The translations under genes and the position numbers were made by a program. Positions 43,404 to 53,036 of a DNA stretch of 64,000 nt are shown one piece after another (the first letter of the stretch is position 1; each line of letters opens with the position of its first letter). Origin of the DNA: Alkalihalobacterium alkalinitrilicum (lineage in GTDB: Bacteria; Bacillota; Bacilli; Bacillales; Bacillaceae_F). A model generated the notes under the pieces. It was not told the DNA's origin. It saw nothing but the letters and a program-made list of their open reading frames with translations, and did no database searches. Where the stretch lies: NCBI RefSeq assembly GCF_002019605.1, contig NZ_KV917368.1, positions 4,383,060 through 4,447,059 of the forward strand, read 5' to 3'.

Positions 43404-44090
43404 TTGAGTCAATTAGGTTTTAGAGTACTACCAATAAATAAGAGACCAAGTCAGCAAATAATAGAAGCATTCTCGGATGTTGTTACTCCACATATTAGCG
43501 ATAATATGAGTCGGATGAGTGCCGTTGGAACAAAATTAAGACCTTACCATAAAAGCGGAAGATTAGTAGGTACAGCACTAACAGTAAAGACAAGACCAGG
43601 AGACAATTTAATGGTCCATAAAGCGATTGATATGGCAAAGCCTGGTGATGTGATTGTTGTCGATGCTGGTGGAGACCAGACGAATGCAATCGTAGGTGAA
43701 ATTATGTTACGAATTGCGCAAAAGAATGAAATTGCAGGATTTGTGATCAATGGAGCAATAAGAGATATAGCGGCATTTCAAGAAGATACATTTCCGGTTT
43801 ATGCGTGTGGTGTTACTCATCGAGGTCCGTATAAGGACGGTCCAGGAGAAATCAATGTATCGATATCTATCGGTGGGATGATCGTCAAACCTGGTGATAT
43901 TGTTGTTGGAGATGAAGATGGAGTTGTAGTAGTCCCACTTGAAGATGCAGAAAATGTACTAGCGAAAGTGAAGAAACAACAAAAAGTAGAAGAAGAAATT
44001 TTAGCGTCAATTGCAAATGGAACTGTCGATCGTTCATGGGTAAATAAACTATTAGCAGATAAAGGATGTGATGACTATGATACCAACTAA
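43404..44090 (+). CDS. RraA-family aldolase/decarboxylase-like protein
   Basis: 228 residues. The family active-site pieces are present: GEIMLRIAQKNEIAGFVING, the NGAIRD arginine-aspartate pair near residues 115-120, and GDEDGVVVVP. Members act as 4-hydroxy-4-methyl-2-oxoglutarate or related aldolases, as oxaloacetate decarboxylases, or as RNase E inhibitors; the last is unlikely in this catabolic setting. TTG start with AGGAGG 8 bases away. It overlaps the next gene. In the operon it is the only candidate for carbon-carbon cleavage. Confidence 0.85.
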   Translation: MSQLGFRVLPINKRPSQQIIEAFSDVVTPHISDNMSRMSAVGTKLRPYHKSGRLVGTALTVKTRPGDNLMVHKAIDMAKPGDVIVVDAGGDQTNAIVGEIMLRIAQKNEIAGFVINGAIRDIAAFQEDTFPVYACGVTHRGPYKDGPGEINVSISIGGMIVKPGDIVVGDEDGVVVVPLEDAENVLAKVKKQQKVEEEILASIANGTVDRSWVNKLLADKGCDDYDTN

Positions 44091-45165
44091 ATTTGATTGG
44101 AAAAAGCTTCAATCCTTTTGTACCGATGTCTTTAAAGCAGCGGGTGTTCCCGTAAAAAGTGCAGAGATCGTTGCAGAGTCATTAGTTGAAGCAGATTTAC
44201 GTGGAGTTGACTCACATGGAGTCGTTCGAACATCCATTTATTTAAAAAGGATGGAGGAAGGTATGATACAGCCTGACTCTAATTTTTTTACCCACTCTGA
44301 AACCGATACCATGGCTCTTTTAGACGGGAATAATAACTTCGGGTCAGTCGTTGGCATGGAAGCTTTGAATAAAGCTTTAGATAAAGCGAAAAAGAGTGGA
44401 ATCGGAGTCGTTGGTGTGAAAAATTCGAACCACTTTGGGACAGGTGCTTATTATGCGAATAAAGCGATTGATCAAGGCTTTATTTTATTAGTCCTTTCCA
44501 ATGCATCTCAGACGATGCCTCCAACGGGCGGGGTTAGACCATTCTTAGGGACAAATCCATTAGCGATCGGTGTCCCAACAGGTACGGATGTTCCGTTCAT
44601 TTTGGATATGGCGACAAGCGTTGTTGCTAGAGGGAAGATTATTGTCGCTTCACAAAAAGGAGAATCGATCCCTGAAGGATGGGCGATTGATAAAGATGGT
44701 AATCCAACAACCGATGCTAATGCTGCATTAGAAGGTTCCGTCCTTCCACTAGGTGGACCAAAAGGATATGGTATATCGATGTTTATTGATATTTTAGCAG
44801 GTGTACTCACTGGTGCTGGATTTGGGAAGTACGTTAATAATATGTATGAAAACTGGGAAGACCCACAAAATGTTGGCCACTTCTTCCTCGCGATCAATAT
44901 TAACAACTTTATGCCAATTGACTATTTTAAAGAGAGAATGGATCTATATATTACAGACTTAAAAAACGAGCCAAAAGCTCCAGGCGTAGAAGAGATTTAT
45001 ATTCCAGGTGAACTTGAATTAAGAAGAACAATAGAAAGAAAAGAAAACGGTATTGAATTACCTGAAAAAGTAGTGCAAGAGCTGAGTGAGATTGGCCAAA
45101 AATATGGAATTGACTTTACTCAAGCGGCTTACACAACAAATATAAGTACGGAGGTATCTAAATAA
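44071..45165 (+). CDS. Malate/L-lactate dehydrogenase-family (type 2) oxidoreductase
   Basis: 364 residues. NAD(P)-dependent 2-hydroxyacid or imine oxidoreductase of the Ldh2/YbiC/AllD family. Typical stretches are EADLRGVDSHGVVR near residue 46, the KNSNHFGTGAYY catalytic histidine region, and GTNPLAIGVPT. Three start codons are close (44068, 44071, 44077); 44071 is used here. The 5' end overlaps the RraA gene by about 20 bases, the 3' end overlaps the next gene by one base. It would oxidise the imported hydroxy acid to a 2-oxo acid or reduce one. Confidence 0.88.
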   Translation: MTMIPTKFDWKKLQSFCTDVFKAAGVPVKSAEIVAESLVEADLRGVDSHGVVRTSIYLKRMEEGMIQPDSNFFTHSETDTMALLDGNNNFGSVVGMEALNKALDKAKKSGIGVVGVKNSNHFGTGAYYANKAIDQGFILLVLSNASQTMPPTGGVRPFLGTNPLAIGVPTGTDVPFILDMATSVVARGKIIVASQKGESIPEGWAIDKDGNPTTDANAALEGSVLPLGGPKGYGISMFIDILAGVLTGAGFGKYVNNMYENWEDPQNVGHFFLAININNFMPIDYFKERMDLYITDLKNEPKAPGVEEIYIPGELELRRTIERKENGIELPEKVVQELSEIGQKYGIDFTQAAYTTNISTEVSK

Positions 45166-46325
45166 TGTTATTAAATAAAGCGTTTAGGTATGAAATTCCA
45201 ACCATTATCGAATTTGAAAATGGATTAATTAATAAACTTGCAGAGTTTGTAAAAGAGTTTGGAGGAACGAATGTATTGATCGTTTGTGATCCAGGTGTAT
45301 TACAAGCTGGTGTTGTTACTAAATTAGAAGAGCCATTAAAGGCAGACAATATTCCTTACTCTATTTTTTCAGAGATTGAGGCAGACCCTGCGATTGAATC
45401 AGTTGACTTAGGCCTTGAAATGGCTAAGAGAGATGGTTGTGATTTAGTTGTAGGTGTTGGGGGAGGAAGTTCCCTAGATACAGCTAAGGCGATTGGACTT
45501 ATGTTGACGAACCCAGGCCACATTAAAGATTATGTTGGAATTAACATGGTTCCAAATCCAAGTGCACCTGTAATTGCAGTACCAACTACAGCGGGGACTG
45601 GTAGTGAAATTACGATTTGGTCTGTTCTTTCAGATAAAAAAGAGAAAGCAAAAGTGAGTGTTGGAAGTATTTATAACTGTCCGAATATGGCACTGGTTGA
45701 TCCAGAATTAACGATTTCACTTCCGCCGCATATTACAGCAGCAACAGGTATGGATGCTTTAACTCATGCGATGGAATCTTACGTAAATAAAGCAACCCAA
45801 CCAATTTCAGAAGGTTTATCCGTACAAGCAATGAAAATGATATCGCAAAATCTACGTTTAGCGGTTGTTCAAGGCGAGAACGTTGAAGCAAGGTCGAATA
45901 TGCTGCTTGCTAGTTTAATTGCAGCCATGGCTTTCAACTCAACGCGTTTGGGTTTAGCTCATGCTCTAGCAATTCCACTTGGTGCACATTTTAAAATTCC
46001 ACATGGTACAGTAAATGCAATTTTACTCCCTGAAGTTATGGAATTTAATGTCATTGGTAATGTTTCAAAGTATGCAGAGATCGCTTCGATCTTTGGTGTA
46101 AATACAACTGGATTAACGGAGCGTGAAGCTGCTGAGCAATCGGTAGTTGCGATCCGTCAGTTAAATAAAGATGTTGGTATCACACAAACATTAACAGACT
46201 TTGGCTTAAAAGAAGAACATTTACAAATGATAGCTGAGGAAGCAATGTTATCTGGGAATGTTCCAGTAAATCCTAGAAAACCGACAATCGAAGACTTGAA
46301 GGCAATTTGTAGAGCAGCAATGTAA
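45165..46325 (+). CDS. Iron-containing alcohol dehydrogenase
   Basis: 386 residues. The motifs GVGGGSSLDTAKAIG and PTTAGTGSEIT, and metal ligands in GMDALTHAMESYV and in GLAHALAIPLGAHFKIPHG, are all present. It reduces an aldehyde or oxidises an alcohol with NAD(P). The start overlaps the stop of the preceding dehydrogenase by one base. It differs clearly from the yugJ-type enzyme at 24944. In the operon a role with the aldehyde released by the lyase is plausible. Confidence 0.92.
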   Translation: MLLNKAFRYEIPTIIEFENGLINKLAEFVKEFGGTNVLIVCDPGVLQAGVVTKLEEPLKADNIPYSIFSEIEADPAIESVDLGLEMAKRDGCDLVVGVGGGSSLDTAKAIGLMLTNPGHIKDYVGINMVPNPSAPVIAVPTTAGTGSEITIWSVLSDKKEKAKVSVGSIYNCPNMALVDPELTISLPPHITAATGMDALTHAMESYVNKATQPISEGLSVQAMKMISQNLRLAVVQGENVEARSNMLLASLIAAMAFNSTRLGLAHALAIPLGAHFKIPHGTVNAILLPEVMEFNVIGNVSKYAEIASIFGVNTTGLTEREAAEQSVVAIRQLNKDVGITQTLTDFGLKEEHLQMIAEEAMLSGNVPVNPRKPTIEDLKAICRAAM

Positions 46326-46347
46326 TTTGCAAAAAGGAGTGTGACAA

Positions 46348-47310
46348 ATGAAACCCAAAGTGCTAGTAACACGGGATTTACCTGGCGAAGGAATCGAAAG
46401 ATTACGTGAAGTGGCAGATGTGGAAGTCCATACGGGGAAAGAAGAGTTAACCAAAGAGCAGTTAATTCAAGCCATCGCAGATAAAGATGCCATTATCTCT
46501 TTACTTGTGAATGAAATTGATGCAGAGGTTATGGATGCTGCTCCTCATTTAAAGGTTATTTCTAACTATGCAGTTGGCTTCAATAACATTGATGTGGACG
46601 CAGCACAGGAACGCGGAATTATCGTTACGAATACACCTGACGTTTTAACAGAGTCAACGGCTGATTTAACATGGGCATTGTTACTTGCAGTGGCTAGAAG
46701 AATTCCTGAAAGTGATACGTATACACGAGAAGGAAAGTTTGTTGGTTGGGCTCCCGAGTTACTTCTTGGAAGAACAGTTTATGGTAAAACGTTAGGTATT
46801 ATAGGGATGGGAAGAATTGGTGAGGCTGTTGTGAGAAGAGCAAAAGGGTTTGGAATGAACATTGTTTATTACAATCGTCGCCCGCTTTCAACTGAAAAAG
46901 AACTTGAACTTGATGCAAGCTATGCGAGTTTAGAGGAAGTCATATCACAAGCTGATTTTCTCTCGTTACATACACCACTAACGCCTGAGACTCGGTATTT
47001 GATTGACGAAAATGAGTTAAAAGCAATGAAAGATACAGCCTACTTAATTAACACGTCAAGAGGTCCGTTAGTTAATGAAAAAGCACTTGTGAATGCTCTA
47101 AAAGAGAAGGCTATTGCTGGTGCTGGCCTTGATGTATTTGAAAACGAGCCTGCAATTGAAGAAGAACTATTAAACTTTCAAAATGTCGTCCTCGCTCCAC
47201 ATATAGGTAGTGCAACAATTGAAACGAGAGTTGAAATGGCAGATTTAGCGATTAATAATACTATCTCCATTTTAAAAGGAGAAAATGCTTTAACGCCTGT
47301 GTATTCTTAA
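46348..47310 (+). CDS. D-2-hydroxyacid dehydrogenase (glyoxylate/hydroxypyruvate reductase type)
   Basis: 320 residues. The Rossmann signature GIIGMGRIGEAVVRRAKGFG is near residue 150. The catalytic set is Arg in NTSRGPLVNE, Glu in DVFENEP, and His in LAPHIGSAT. The closest types are GyaR/GhrB enzymes that reduce glyoxylate to glycolate or hydroxypyruvate to D-glycerate. The glycerate kinase at the end of the operon supports the D-glycerate role. AAGGAG precedes ATG. Confidence 0.92.
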   Translation: MKPKVLVTRDLPGEGIERLREVADVEVHTGKEELTKEQLIQAIADKDAIISLLVNEIDAEVMDAAPHLKVISNYAVGFNNIDVDAAQERGIIVTNTPDVLTESTADLTWALLLAVARRIPESDTYTREGKFVGWAPELLLGRTVYGKTLGIIGMGRIGEAVVRRAKGFGMNIVYYNRRPLSTEKELELDASYASLEEVISQADFLSLHTPLTPETRYLIDENELKAMKDTAYLINTSRGPLVNEKALVNALKEKAIAGAGLDVFENEPAIEEELLNFQNVVLAPHIGSATIETRVEMADLAINNTISILKGENALTPVYS

Positions 47311-47343
47311 AGAAATCAAGGTTAAAAAGGAGATGAGAAGAAA

Positions 47344-48837
47344 ATGGAAGCAACTACAAACACATTTCTTTCTTGGTTAGAGAAAGAGCAGAATAAAACG
47401 TATGAAAATTTTATAAACGGTGAGTGGAAGTCAAGTTTAAGTGGGGAAACTTATCCCGTGTCTTGCCCAGGAAAAAACAATATAGTATTAGGACACTTTC
47501 CATACTCTACCGAGGAAGATGTTAACTTAGCAGTAGAAGCGGCTCACCAAGCCTTCCAATCGTGGTCTCAAGTTCCAGGACCAGACCGAGCCGCCATCCT
47601 ACTAAAATTTGCTGATTTACTACAAGATCATCTAGAAGAACTAGCGTTTATTCTATCAGCAGAACAAGGAAAAGTATTAGCTGAAGCGAGAGGCGAAGTT
47701 GGTAGAGCTATAAAAGAAACGAGAAATGTAGCAGGGGATGCAATAAGAATCGAAGGGACTACTCTTCCTAGTGAAAAAAGTAATGTCACTGCAGCTGTTA
47801 AGCATCAACCAATTGGAGTAGTTGCAGCAATTGCACCATGGAATTTTCCAGTTGTTACTCCAATCCGAAAGATTGTCCCAGCGCTTGCTTACGGGTGTAC
47901 GGTCGTTTATAAACCCGCATCAGAAACACCTTGGACGTCCATAAAAATTATGGAACTTTTATACAAAGCTGGAGTACCCAATGGAGTTGTAAATCTTGTT
48001 TCAGGTAGTGGATCAAAAGTGGGGAACCCATTAACTAACCATCCATTAGTCAAGGGAGTTAGTTTTACTGGATCAACGGGAGTTGGAACGAGATTAAATG
48101 AAATGGCAGCTAGACGCTTAGTCAAAACACAATTGGAGCTTGGTGGGAAGAATCCTGCTGTTGTCCTTGATTATGAAGATGTGAATGTAGTAGCAAAAGA
48201 AATTGTAGGAGCGGCCTTCGCTTGTAGTGGTCAACGATGTACATCCATTAGTAGAGTCATTGTTTTAAAAGAAAAAGCAGAAGAACTAGTAAGTGCAATC
48301 AAAGAGCAAATGAATGCGTTAAAAGTAGGACCGTCATGGGAACCAACATCAACAATTGGTCCTCTTGTTAATAAAGACCAGTTAGAAACGACACTAAATT
48401 ATATTAAAATAGGAAAAGATGAAGGTGCGACGCTAGAACTTGGCGGTGAAGTGCTAAGTGAAGGTGAAATGGGAGAAGGAAACTATGTTGTTCCAGCTTT
48501 ATTCACAAACGTAACACCTGAAATGAAGATTGCAAAAGAAGAAATTTTTGGCCCTGTTCTAAGTGTACTAGAAGTAGAAAGCTTTGAGGACGCTTTAGAG
48601 GTGGCAAATGATGTTGAATATGGTTTAGCAGCGTCAATCTTCACTAACAATCTATCATTAGCTAATCGATTTGTAGAAGCAGTAGAGTCTGGTATGGTTC
48701 ATGTTAACCACGGAACAGCCAGCCAAGCCCATGTACCATTCGGTGGAGTGAAACAGTCAGGGTATGGCGCGTATTCCATAGGGAAAACGAATAAAGAATT
48801 TTATACGAATGTAAAAGTAAGTTATTTTCAATATTAA
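47344..48837 (+). CDS. NAD(P)-dependent aldehyde dehydrogenase
   Basis: 497 residues, full length. IAPWNFPVVTPIRKIVPAL (nucleotide region), the FTGSTGVG motif, catalytic Glu in LELGGKNP, and the catalytic Cys in CSGQRCTSISR are all intact. It resembles aldehyde dehydrogenases for 2,5-dioxovalerate, succinate semialdehyde or glycolaldehyde, and by eye cannot be narrowed. It lies in the catabolic operon. Its stop codon is inside a perfect hairpin. Confidence 0.92.
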   Translation: MEATTNTFLSWLEKEQNKTYENFINGEWKSSLSGETYPVSCPGKNNIVLGHFPYSTEEDVNLAVEAAHQAFQSWSQVPGPDRAAILLKFADLLQDHLEELAFILSAEQGKVLAEARGEVGRAIKETRNVAGDAIRIEGTTLPSEKSNVTAAVKHQPIGVVAAIAPWNFPVVTPIRKIVPALAYGCTVVYKPASETPWTSIKIMELLYKAGVPNGVVNLVSGSGSKVGNPLTNHPLVKGVSFTGSTGVGTRLNEMAARRLVKTQLELGGKNPAVVLDYEDVNVVAKEIVGAAFACSGQRCTSISRVIVLKEKAEELVSAIKEQMNALKVGPSWEPTSTIGPLVNKDQLETTLNYIKIGKDEGATLELGGEVLSEGEMGEGNYVVPALFTNVTPEMKIAKEEIFGPVLSVLEVESFEDALEVANDVEYGLAASIFTNNLSLANRFVEAVESGMVHVNHGTASQAHVPFGGVKQSGYGAYSIGKTNKEFYTNVKVSYFQY

Positions 48838-48862
48838 TCAAACCCTTCCTGGGTTTGATTAA
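48834..48862 (+). terminator. Intra-operon hairpin before dctP
   Basis: TTAATCAAACCC and its exact complement around TTCCT. No T-run, so it is more likely an RNA-stability or processing element than a full terminator. Confidence 0.55.
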
Positions 48863-48900
48863 TCTAAAACATAAAACATACATTTCAAGGGGGATTTAAA

Positions 48901-49941
48901 ATGAAGAGATTGTTTGTAGGAAGCATAACTCTAGCTATGTCACTTATGTTCGCAGTTGGGTGCTCATCATCAGATACTTCTTCAGGTGGTAATGAAGAAA
49001 CTGCAAATAATGATACTACTCCTACTGAAGAAGTAGATGCTACGGTTCTGAAATTAGGACATGTCTGGCCAAACTCAGAAATTCATGCTCAAGGAGTGGA
49101 GCAGTTTAAAGAAGAAGTTGAAGAATTAACAGATGGTCGAATTGTAATTGAAGTTTATGAAAACGGTTCATTGGGAGATGACAGAGAGTTACTAGAAGGA
49201 TTAAATATAGGAACAGCTGATATTTGGGTAGGCGGAGCTGGCGTATTATCAGGTTCTTCTGAAACAGCACAAATTTTTACAGTACCTTTTATGTTCCACG
49301 ATCAAGCTCATTTTGATAACGTTTACAACGGTGAAGTAGGAGAAGAAATTTCTAGCCGAATTAACGCAGAAACTGGAAACCAAGTCCTCTCGTATTGGAC
49401 TCGTGGTGCACGTATGTTAACAGTTAATGAAGAAGTAAACACACCAGAAGATTTAAACGGACTTCGTATTCGCGTTCCTGACAGCCCTGTCTTCGTTGAA
49501 TCATGGAAAATGCTAGGAGCAGCACCAACACCAATGGCATTTGGTGAAGTATTTACTTCATTACAACAAGGTGTAATTGATGGTCAGGAAAATCCACTAT
49601 CTTTAATTTATAACTCTAAGTTTAATGAAGTAGTAGACTATCTAGTGTTAACAGAGCACGTTAGAGAGCCAATTGCAATGGTTATCAGCGGCTCTAAATT
49701 CGAAGCACTTGATCCAGAATTACAAGAGTTATTATTACAAGCTGCTAACGGTCAAGGTAAAGATTACGTAGCCAATGAAGTATTATCTGGTGAAGAAGGT
49801 TACCTTGAAGCACTTGAAGAAGCAGGCATGGAAGTCATTCGCCCAGATCTATCGCTTTTCCAAGAAAAGTTAGGTGGATTTGTTGAGCAACAATTCCCAG
49901 CAGTAACAGAAATTCATGAAATGATTCTTTCAGCAAAATAA
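48901..49941 (+). CDS. TRAP transporter solute-binding lipoprotein (DctP-like)
   Basis: 346 residues. Lipoprotein signal with lipobox AVGC near residue 21, then a Ser/Thr/Glu-rich linker. The binding core includes the RIRVPDSPVFVESWKMLGA segment, with the substrate-carboxylate arginine expected in it, and a DGQENPLSLIYNSKF segment. It belongs to the DctP family used for C4-C6 acids and sugar acids. It is flanked by a hairpin on each side, which may raise its amount relative to the permeases. Confidence 0.92.
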   Translation: MKRLFVGSITLAMSLMFAVGCSSSDTSSGGNEETANNDTTPTEEVDATVLKLGHVWPNSEIHAQGVEQFKEEVEELTDGRIVIEVYENGSLGDDRELLEGLNIGTADIWVGGAGVLSGSSETAQIFTVPFMFHDQAHFDNVYNGEVGEEISSRINAETGNQVLSYWTRGARMLTVNEEVNTPEDLNGLRIRVPDSPVFVESWKMLGAAPTPMAFGEVFTSLQQGVIDGQENPLSLIYNSKFNEVVDYLVLTEHVREPIAMVISGSKFEALDPELQELLLQAANGQGKDYVANEVLSGEEGYLEALEEAGMEVIRPDLSLFQEKLGGFVEQQFPAVTEIHEMILSAK

Positions 49942-49947
49942 CAGAAA

Positions 49948-49984
49948 AAACAAGGGTGGGTTGGGTCTCCTCCCGCCCTTGTTT
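49948..49984 (+). terminator. Intra-operon hairpin after dctP
   Basis: AAACAAGGGTGGG pairs with CCCGCCCTTGTTT (one G-U pair). The tail TTTCTAT is a weak T-run, so partial termination between dctP and dctQ is likely. Confidence 0.6.
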
Positions 49985-50063
49985 CTATAAATACTTCATG
50001 TATATGCTGTTTATCATTGTAGGTGTATATATGAAGAATTTATAGATTGAGGAGGACTTCAGA

Positions 50064-50579
50064 ATGATAAACAAATATGTTCAATTCATAGACAGGATCA
50101 ATAGTTGGGTTTTTAATTTTATAGCTATTGTATTTGGAATAGTTACTTTACTAACAATTTATCAAGTCTTTGCTAGATATGTGTTAAAAAGTCCGCTCGT
50201 TTGGTCCGAAGCAATTGTCCGCTATTCAATGGTTTGGGTCGTTCTTTTAGGTACCGCCATTGCATTACGTAAAGGGATGTTAATTTCTGTAGAGGTGTTA
50301 TTATTTCTTGTTTCAAAAAAGATTAAGAAAATCTTACAAGTTTTAATTATGTTAGTTAATATTGTATTTTTAGTCCTTCTTGTAAAGTATGGATTAGATA
50401 TTATGAGCAGCTTGGCTCACCAAAAGACAGGGTCTATCAACATTCCTGTCAGTTGGATATATGCTGCAATACCAGCAGGGAGTTTTCTTGGACTGCTGAA
50501 TTGTACCGTTATTTTAATTGAGTTGTTTACTAAGAAAAATGAGGAGGGACAGGAAGATGGCGGCACTGTTATTCATTAG
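50064..50579 (+). CDS. TRAP transporter small permease (DctQ-like)
   Basis: 171 residues with four membrane helices. The conserved QVFARYVLKSPLVWSEAIVR stretch near residues 33-52 and ALRKGMLISVEVL are typical. GAGGAGG precedes ATG. The 3' end overlaps the large permease by 23 bases. Confidence 0.92.
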   Translation: MINKYVQFIDRINSWVFNFIAIVFGIVTLLTIYQVFARYVLKSPLVWSEAIVRYSMVWVVLLGTAIALRKGMLISVEVLLFLVSKKIKKILQVLIMLVNIVFLVLLVKYGLDIMSSLAHQKTGSINIPVSWIYAAIPAGSFLGLLNCTVILIELFTKKNEEGQEDGGTVIH

Positions 50580-51858
50580 TTTATTTTTAATGTTCTTAAT
50601 CGGTGTACCTGTCGCTTTTTCAATGGGTCTCTCATCAATGATAGCGATGATGAATGAAGGAATTTCACTGCAAGTAGCGATTCAAAGAATTTTTTCTTCC
50701 TTAGACTCATTTACGTTAATGGCGATTCCTTTTTTTATATTAGCTGGAAGCCTTATGGAATACAGTGGAATATCGCAAAGGTTAGTTGATTTTGCGAACT
50801 CGTTAGTTGGACGGATTACAGGTGGACTTGGTATGGTAACCGTATTAACAGCCATGTTCTTTGCGTCGATTTCGGGATCGAGTGCCGCAACTGTTGCGGC
50901 GATTGGAAGTATATTAATACCTGCCATGGTTCGAAGAGGTTTTCCGAAAGGATTTTCAACTTCAGTTCAAGCTGTTTCTGGTGAACTAGGCGTTATTATT
51001 CCCCCGTCCATTCCATTAATTATTTTTGCTTTAAGTGCAGGGATGTCTATTTCAATTGGTGATTTATTTTTAGCCGGTATTGTCCCTGGTATGCTTGTTG
51101 GTTTATCATTAATGTTAACAATCTTTATCATTAGTAAAATTAAAGGTTATGGTGGACCTGAGACTCTAACAGAAGAAGATAAGGAATTAATGACTGCTAG
51201 TGGTAGATTCAAAGCTTTTAGAAGAGCAATCCTTCCATTACTAATGCCTGTAATCATTTTAGGGGGAATTTATGGAGGTGTGTTTACACCAACTGAAGCA
51301 GCGGCAGCAGCTGTAGGTTATGCCTTTTTCCTAGGAATGTTTGTTTATAGAAAATTTAATACAAAGATTATTATGGATGTATTAAAGAATTCGGTTATTT
51401 CTACAGCCATTATCATGTTTATCATTGGAAATGCTGGGCTTTTTGGATGGGTTTTAACCTCAGAAAGAATCCCTTATAAAGTAGCAGAGTGGTTTGTTTC
51501 AATATCAGATAGCCCAATTATCTTTTTATTACTCGTAAATATTATTTTGTTAATTGTAGGGATGTTTTTAGAAACAGGTGCTGCAATCGTAATCTTAGCT
51601 CCAATCCTTACCCCAGTAGCGGTTATGTTTGGTATTGACCCTATTCACTTTGGGATTATTATGATCGTCAATTTAGCAGTTGGTATGTTAACTCCACCGA
51701 TTGGGGTAAATTTATTTGTTGCCTGTCAGATTGCAGGCTTAAGGATAGAACAGATTTTAAAGCCATTAATTCCATTCTATTTGGTACTATTAATTAATAT
51801 TGTTTTAATTACCTATTTACCTCAACTTTCATTATGGTTACCTCAATTATTCAAATAA
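50557..51858 (+). CDS. TRAP transporter large permease (DctM-like)
   Basis: 433 residues. ATG 50557 is set by GGAGGGAC and GGAAG inside the end of dctQ. Conserved features are LIGVPVAFSMGLSSM, ASISGSSAATVAAIGSILIP, and GIYGGVFTPTEAAAAAVGYA. It forms the transporter with the DctP and DctQ proteins encoded just upstream. Confidence 0.94.
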   Translation: MAALLFISLFLMFLIGVPVAFSMGLSSMIAMMNEGISLQVAIQRIFSSLDSFTLMAIPFFILAGSLMEYSGISQRLVDFANSLVGRITGGLGMVTVLTAMFFASISGSSAATVAAIGSILIPAMVRRGFPKGFSTSVQAVSGELGVIIPPSIPLIIFALSAGMSISIGDLFLAGIVPGMLVGLSLMLTIFIISKIKGYGGPETLTEEDKELMTASGRFKAFRRAILPLLMPVIILGGIYGGVFTPTEAAAAAVGYAFFLGMFVYRKFNTKIIMDVLKNSVISTAIIMFIIGNAGLFGWVLTSERIPYKVAEWFVSISDSPIIFLLLVNIILLIVGMFLETGAAIVILAPILTPVAVMFGIDPIHFGIIMIVNLAVGMLTPPIGVNLFVACQIAGLRIEQILKPLIPFYLVLLINIVLITYLPQLSLWLPQLFK

Positions 51859-51873
51859 AAAAGGGGAAATTCT

Positions 51874-53013
51874 ATGAAAATCATAATAGCGCCAGATTCA
51901 TTTAAAGGTTCAATATCAGCAAAAGACTTATGCCAAACGATTCGAAAAGGGATCGAAAAGGTGATTCCAGAAGCTAAAATGGTAGAAATTCCGATGGCAG
52001 ACGGTGGAGAAGGGACGATGGAAAATTATGTACATGCGACAAATGGACATATCGAAAAAGTGACAGCGTCTGATCCTATCGGTAGAAAAATAGATTCAGC
52101 TTATGGTGTATTAGGTGATAAGGAGACGGTTGTTATCGAGATGGCTCAAGCATCTGGGCTTCCCTTATTAACGAATGATGAAAGAAATCCTTTCTTGGCG
52201 AGTAGCTATGGAACGGGAGAATTGATTTCTCATGCTCTAAATCAAGGCTATCGAAAATTCATCATTGGCTTAGGTGGAAGTGCTACGAATGACGGTGGCA
52301 TGGGTATGTTACAAGCACTAGGCGTAAAGTTCTACGATAAGGACCACCAAATCATTTCAAATGATGTTCGTGCCTTATTGCATTTATCAAGTATTGATGT
52401 TTCAGCATTAGACCACAGGTTACGTGAGGCAGATTTTGTCATCGCTAGTGATGTTACTAATCCATTATGTGGACCGAACGGTGCTTCTCATATTTTTGGT
52501 CCGCAAAAGGGTGCTACCCCTGAAATGGTAGTGTTGTTAGATGAGTGCTTAAGCCAATATGGTAAAAAAATTAACGAGTTGTTTAACATTGAAATTTTTT
52601 CTGCGCCAGGAGCAGGAGCCGCAGGAGGAATGGGTGCTGGCTTAATAGCATTTTTAAATGCATCAGTAAGGTCTGGAATTGATACGATTATGGAAGTTGC
52701 ACAATTTGATCAAGCAATAGAAGGCGCGAGTTTAGTCGTAACAGGAGAAGGGAAATTAGACGAACAAACGCTCTCTGGTAAAGTCATTTCGGGAGTTTGC
52801 CGCTATTCAAATCAAAATCAAATCCCAGTTATCGCAATTTGCGGCAGTAACGAACTCACTGGTACTGAATTAACACAATTAGGGGTTGCCGCAGCTTTTC
52901 CAATCGTTTCAGGACCTTGCACCGTCTATGAAGCTATTACGGAAGTTCAAAGATTAGTAGAAAAGACGATCGAACAGATTATGAGAGTGTATCAACTGCG
53001 AAAAGAGTCATAG
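51874..53013 (+). CDS. Glycerate kinase (GlxK/GarK type)
   Basis: 379 residues, normal for glycerate kinase type 1. N-terminal IAPDSFKGSISAKDLCQTIR, the MADGGEGTMENYV stretch near residue 45, the glycine-rich APGAGAAGGMGAGL, and TGEGKLDEQTLSGK are diagnostic. It phosphorylates D-glycerate (usually to 2-phosphoglycerate), feeding lower glycolysis. It is the last gene of the catabolic operon and gives the best clue to its end product. Confidence 0.95.
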   Translation: MKIIIAPDSFKGSISAKDLCQTIRKGIEKVIPEAKMVEIPMADGGEGTMENYVHATNGHIEKVTASDPIGRKIDSAYGVLGDKETVVIEMAQASGLPLLTNDERNPFLASSYGTGELISHALNQGYRKFIIGLGGSATNDGGMGMLQALGVKFYDKDHQIISNDVRALLHLSSIDVSALDHRLREADFVIASDVTNPLCGPNGASHIFGPQKGATPEMVVLLDECLSQYGKKINELFNIEIFSAPGAGAAGGMGAGLIAFLNASVRSGIDTIMEVAQFDQAIEGASLVVTGEGKLDEQTLSGKVISGVCRYSNQNQIPVIAICGSNELTGTELTQLGVAAAFPIVSGPCTVYEAITEVQRLVEKTIEQIMRVYQLRKES

Positions 53014-53036
53014 AAAAAGATTAAGAAACGAGTAGA

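Noticed and set aside
43404..44090. RraA-family gene as an RNase E inhibitor
   Set aside because: Firmicutes of this type lack the classic RNase E, and the gene sits inside a catabolic operon.
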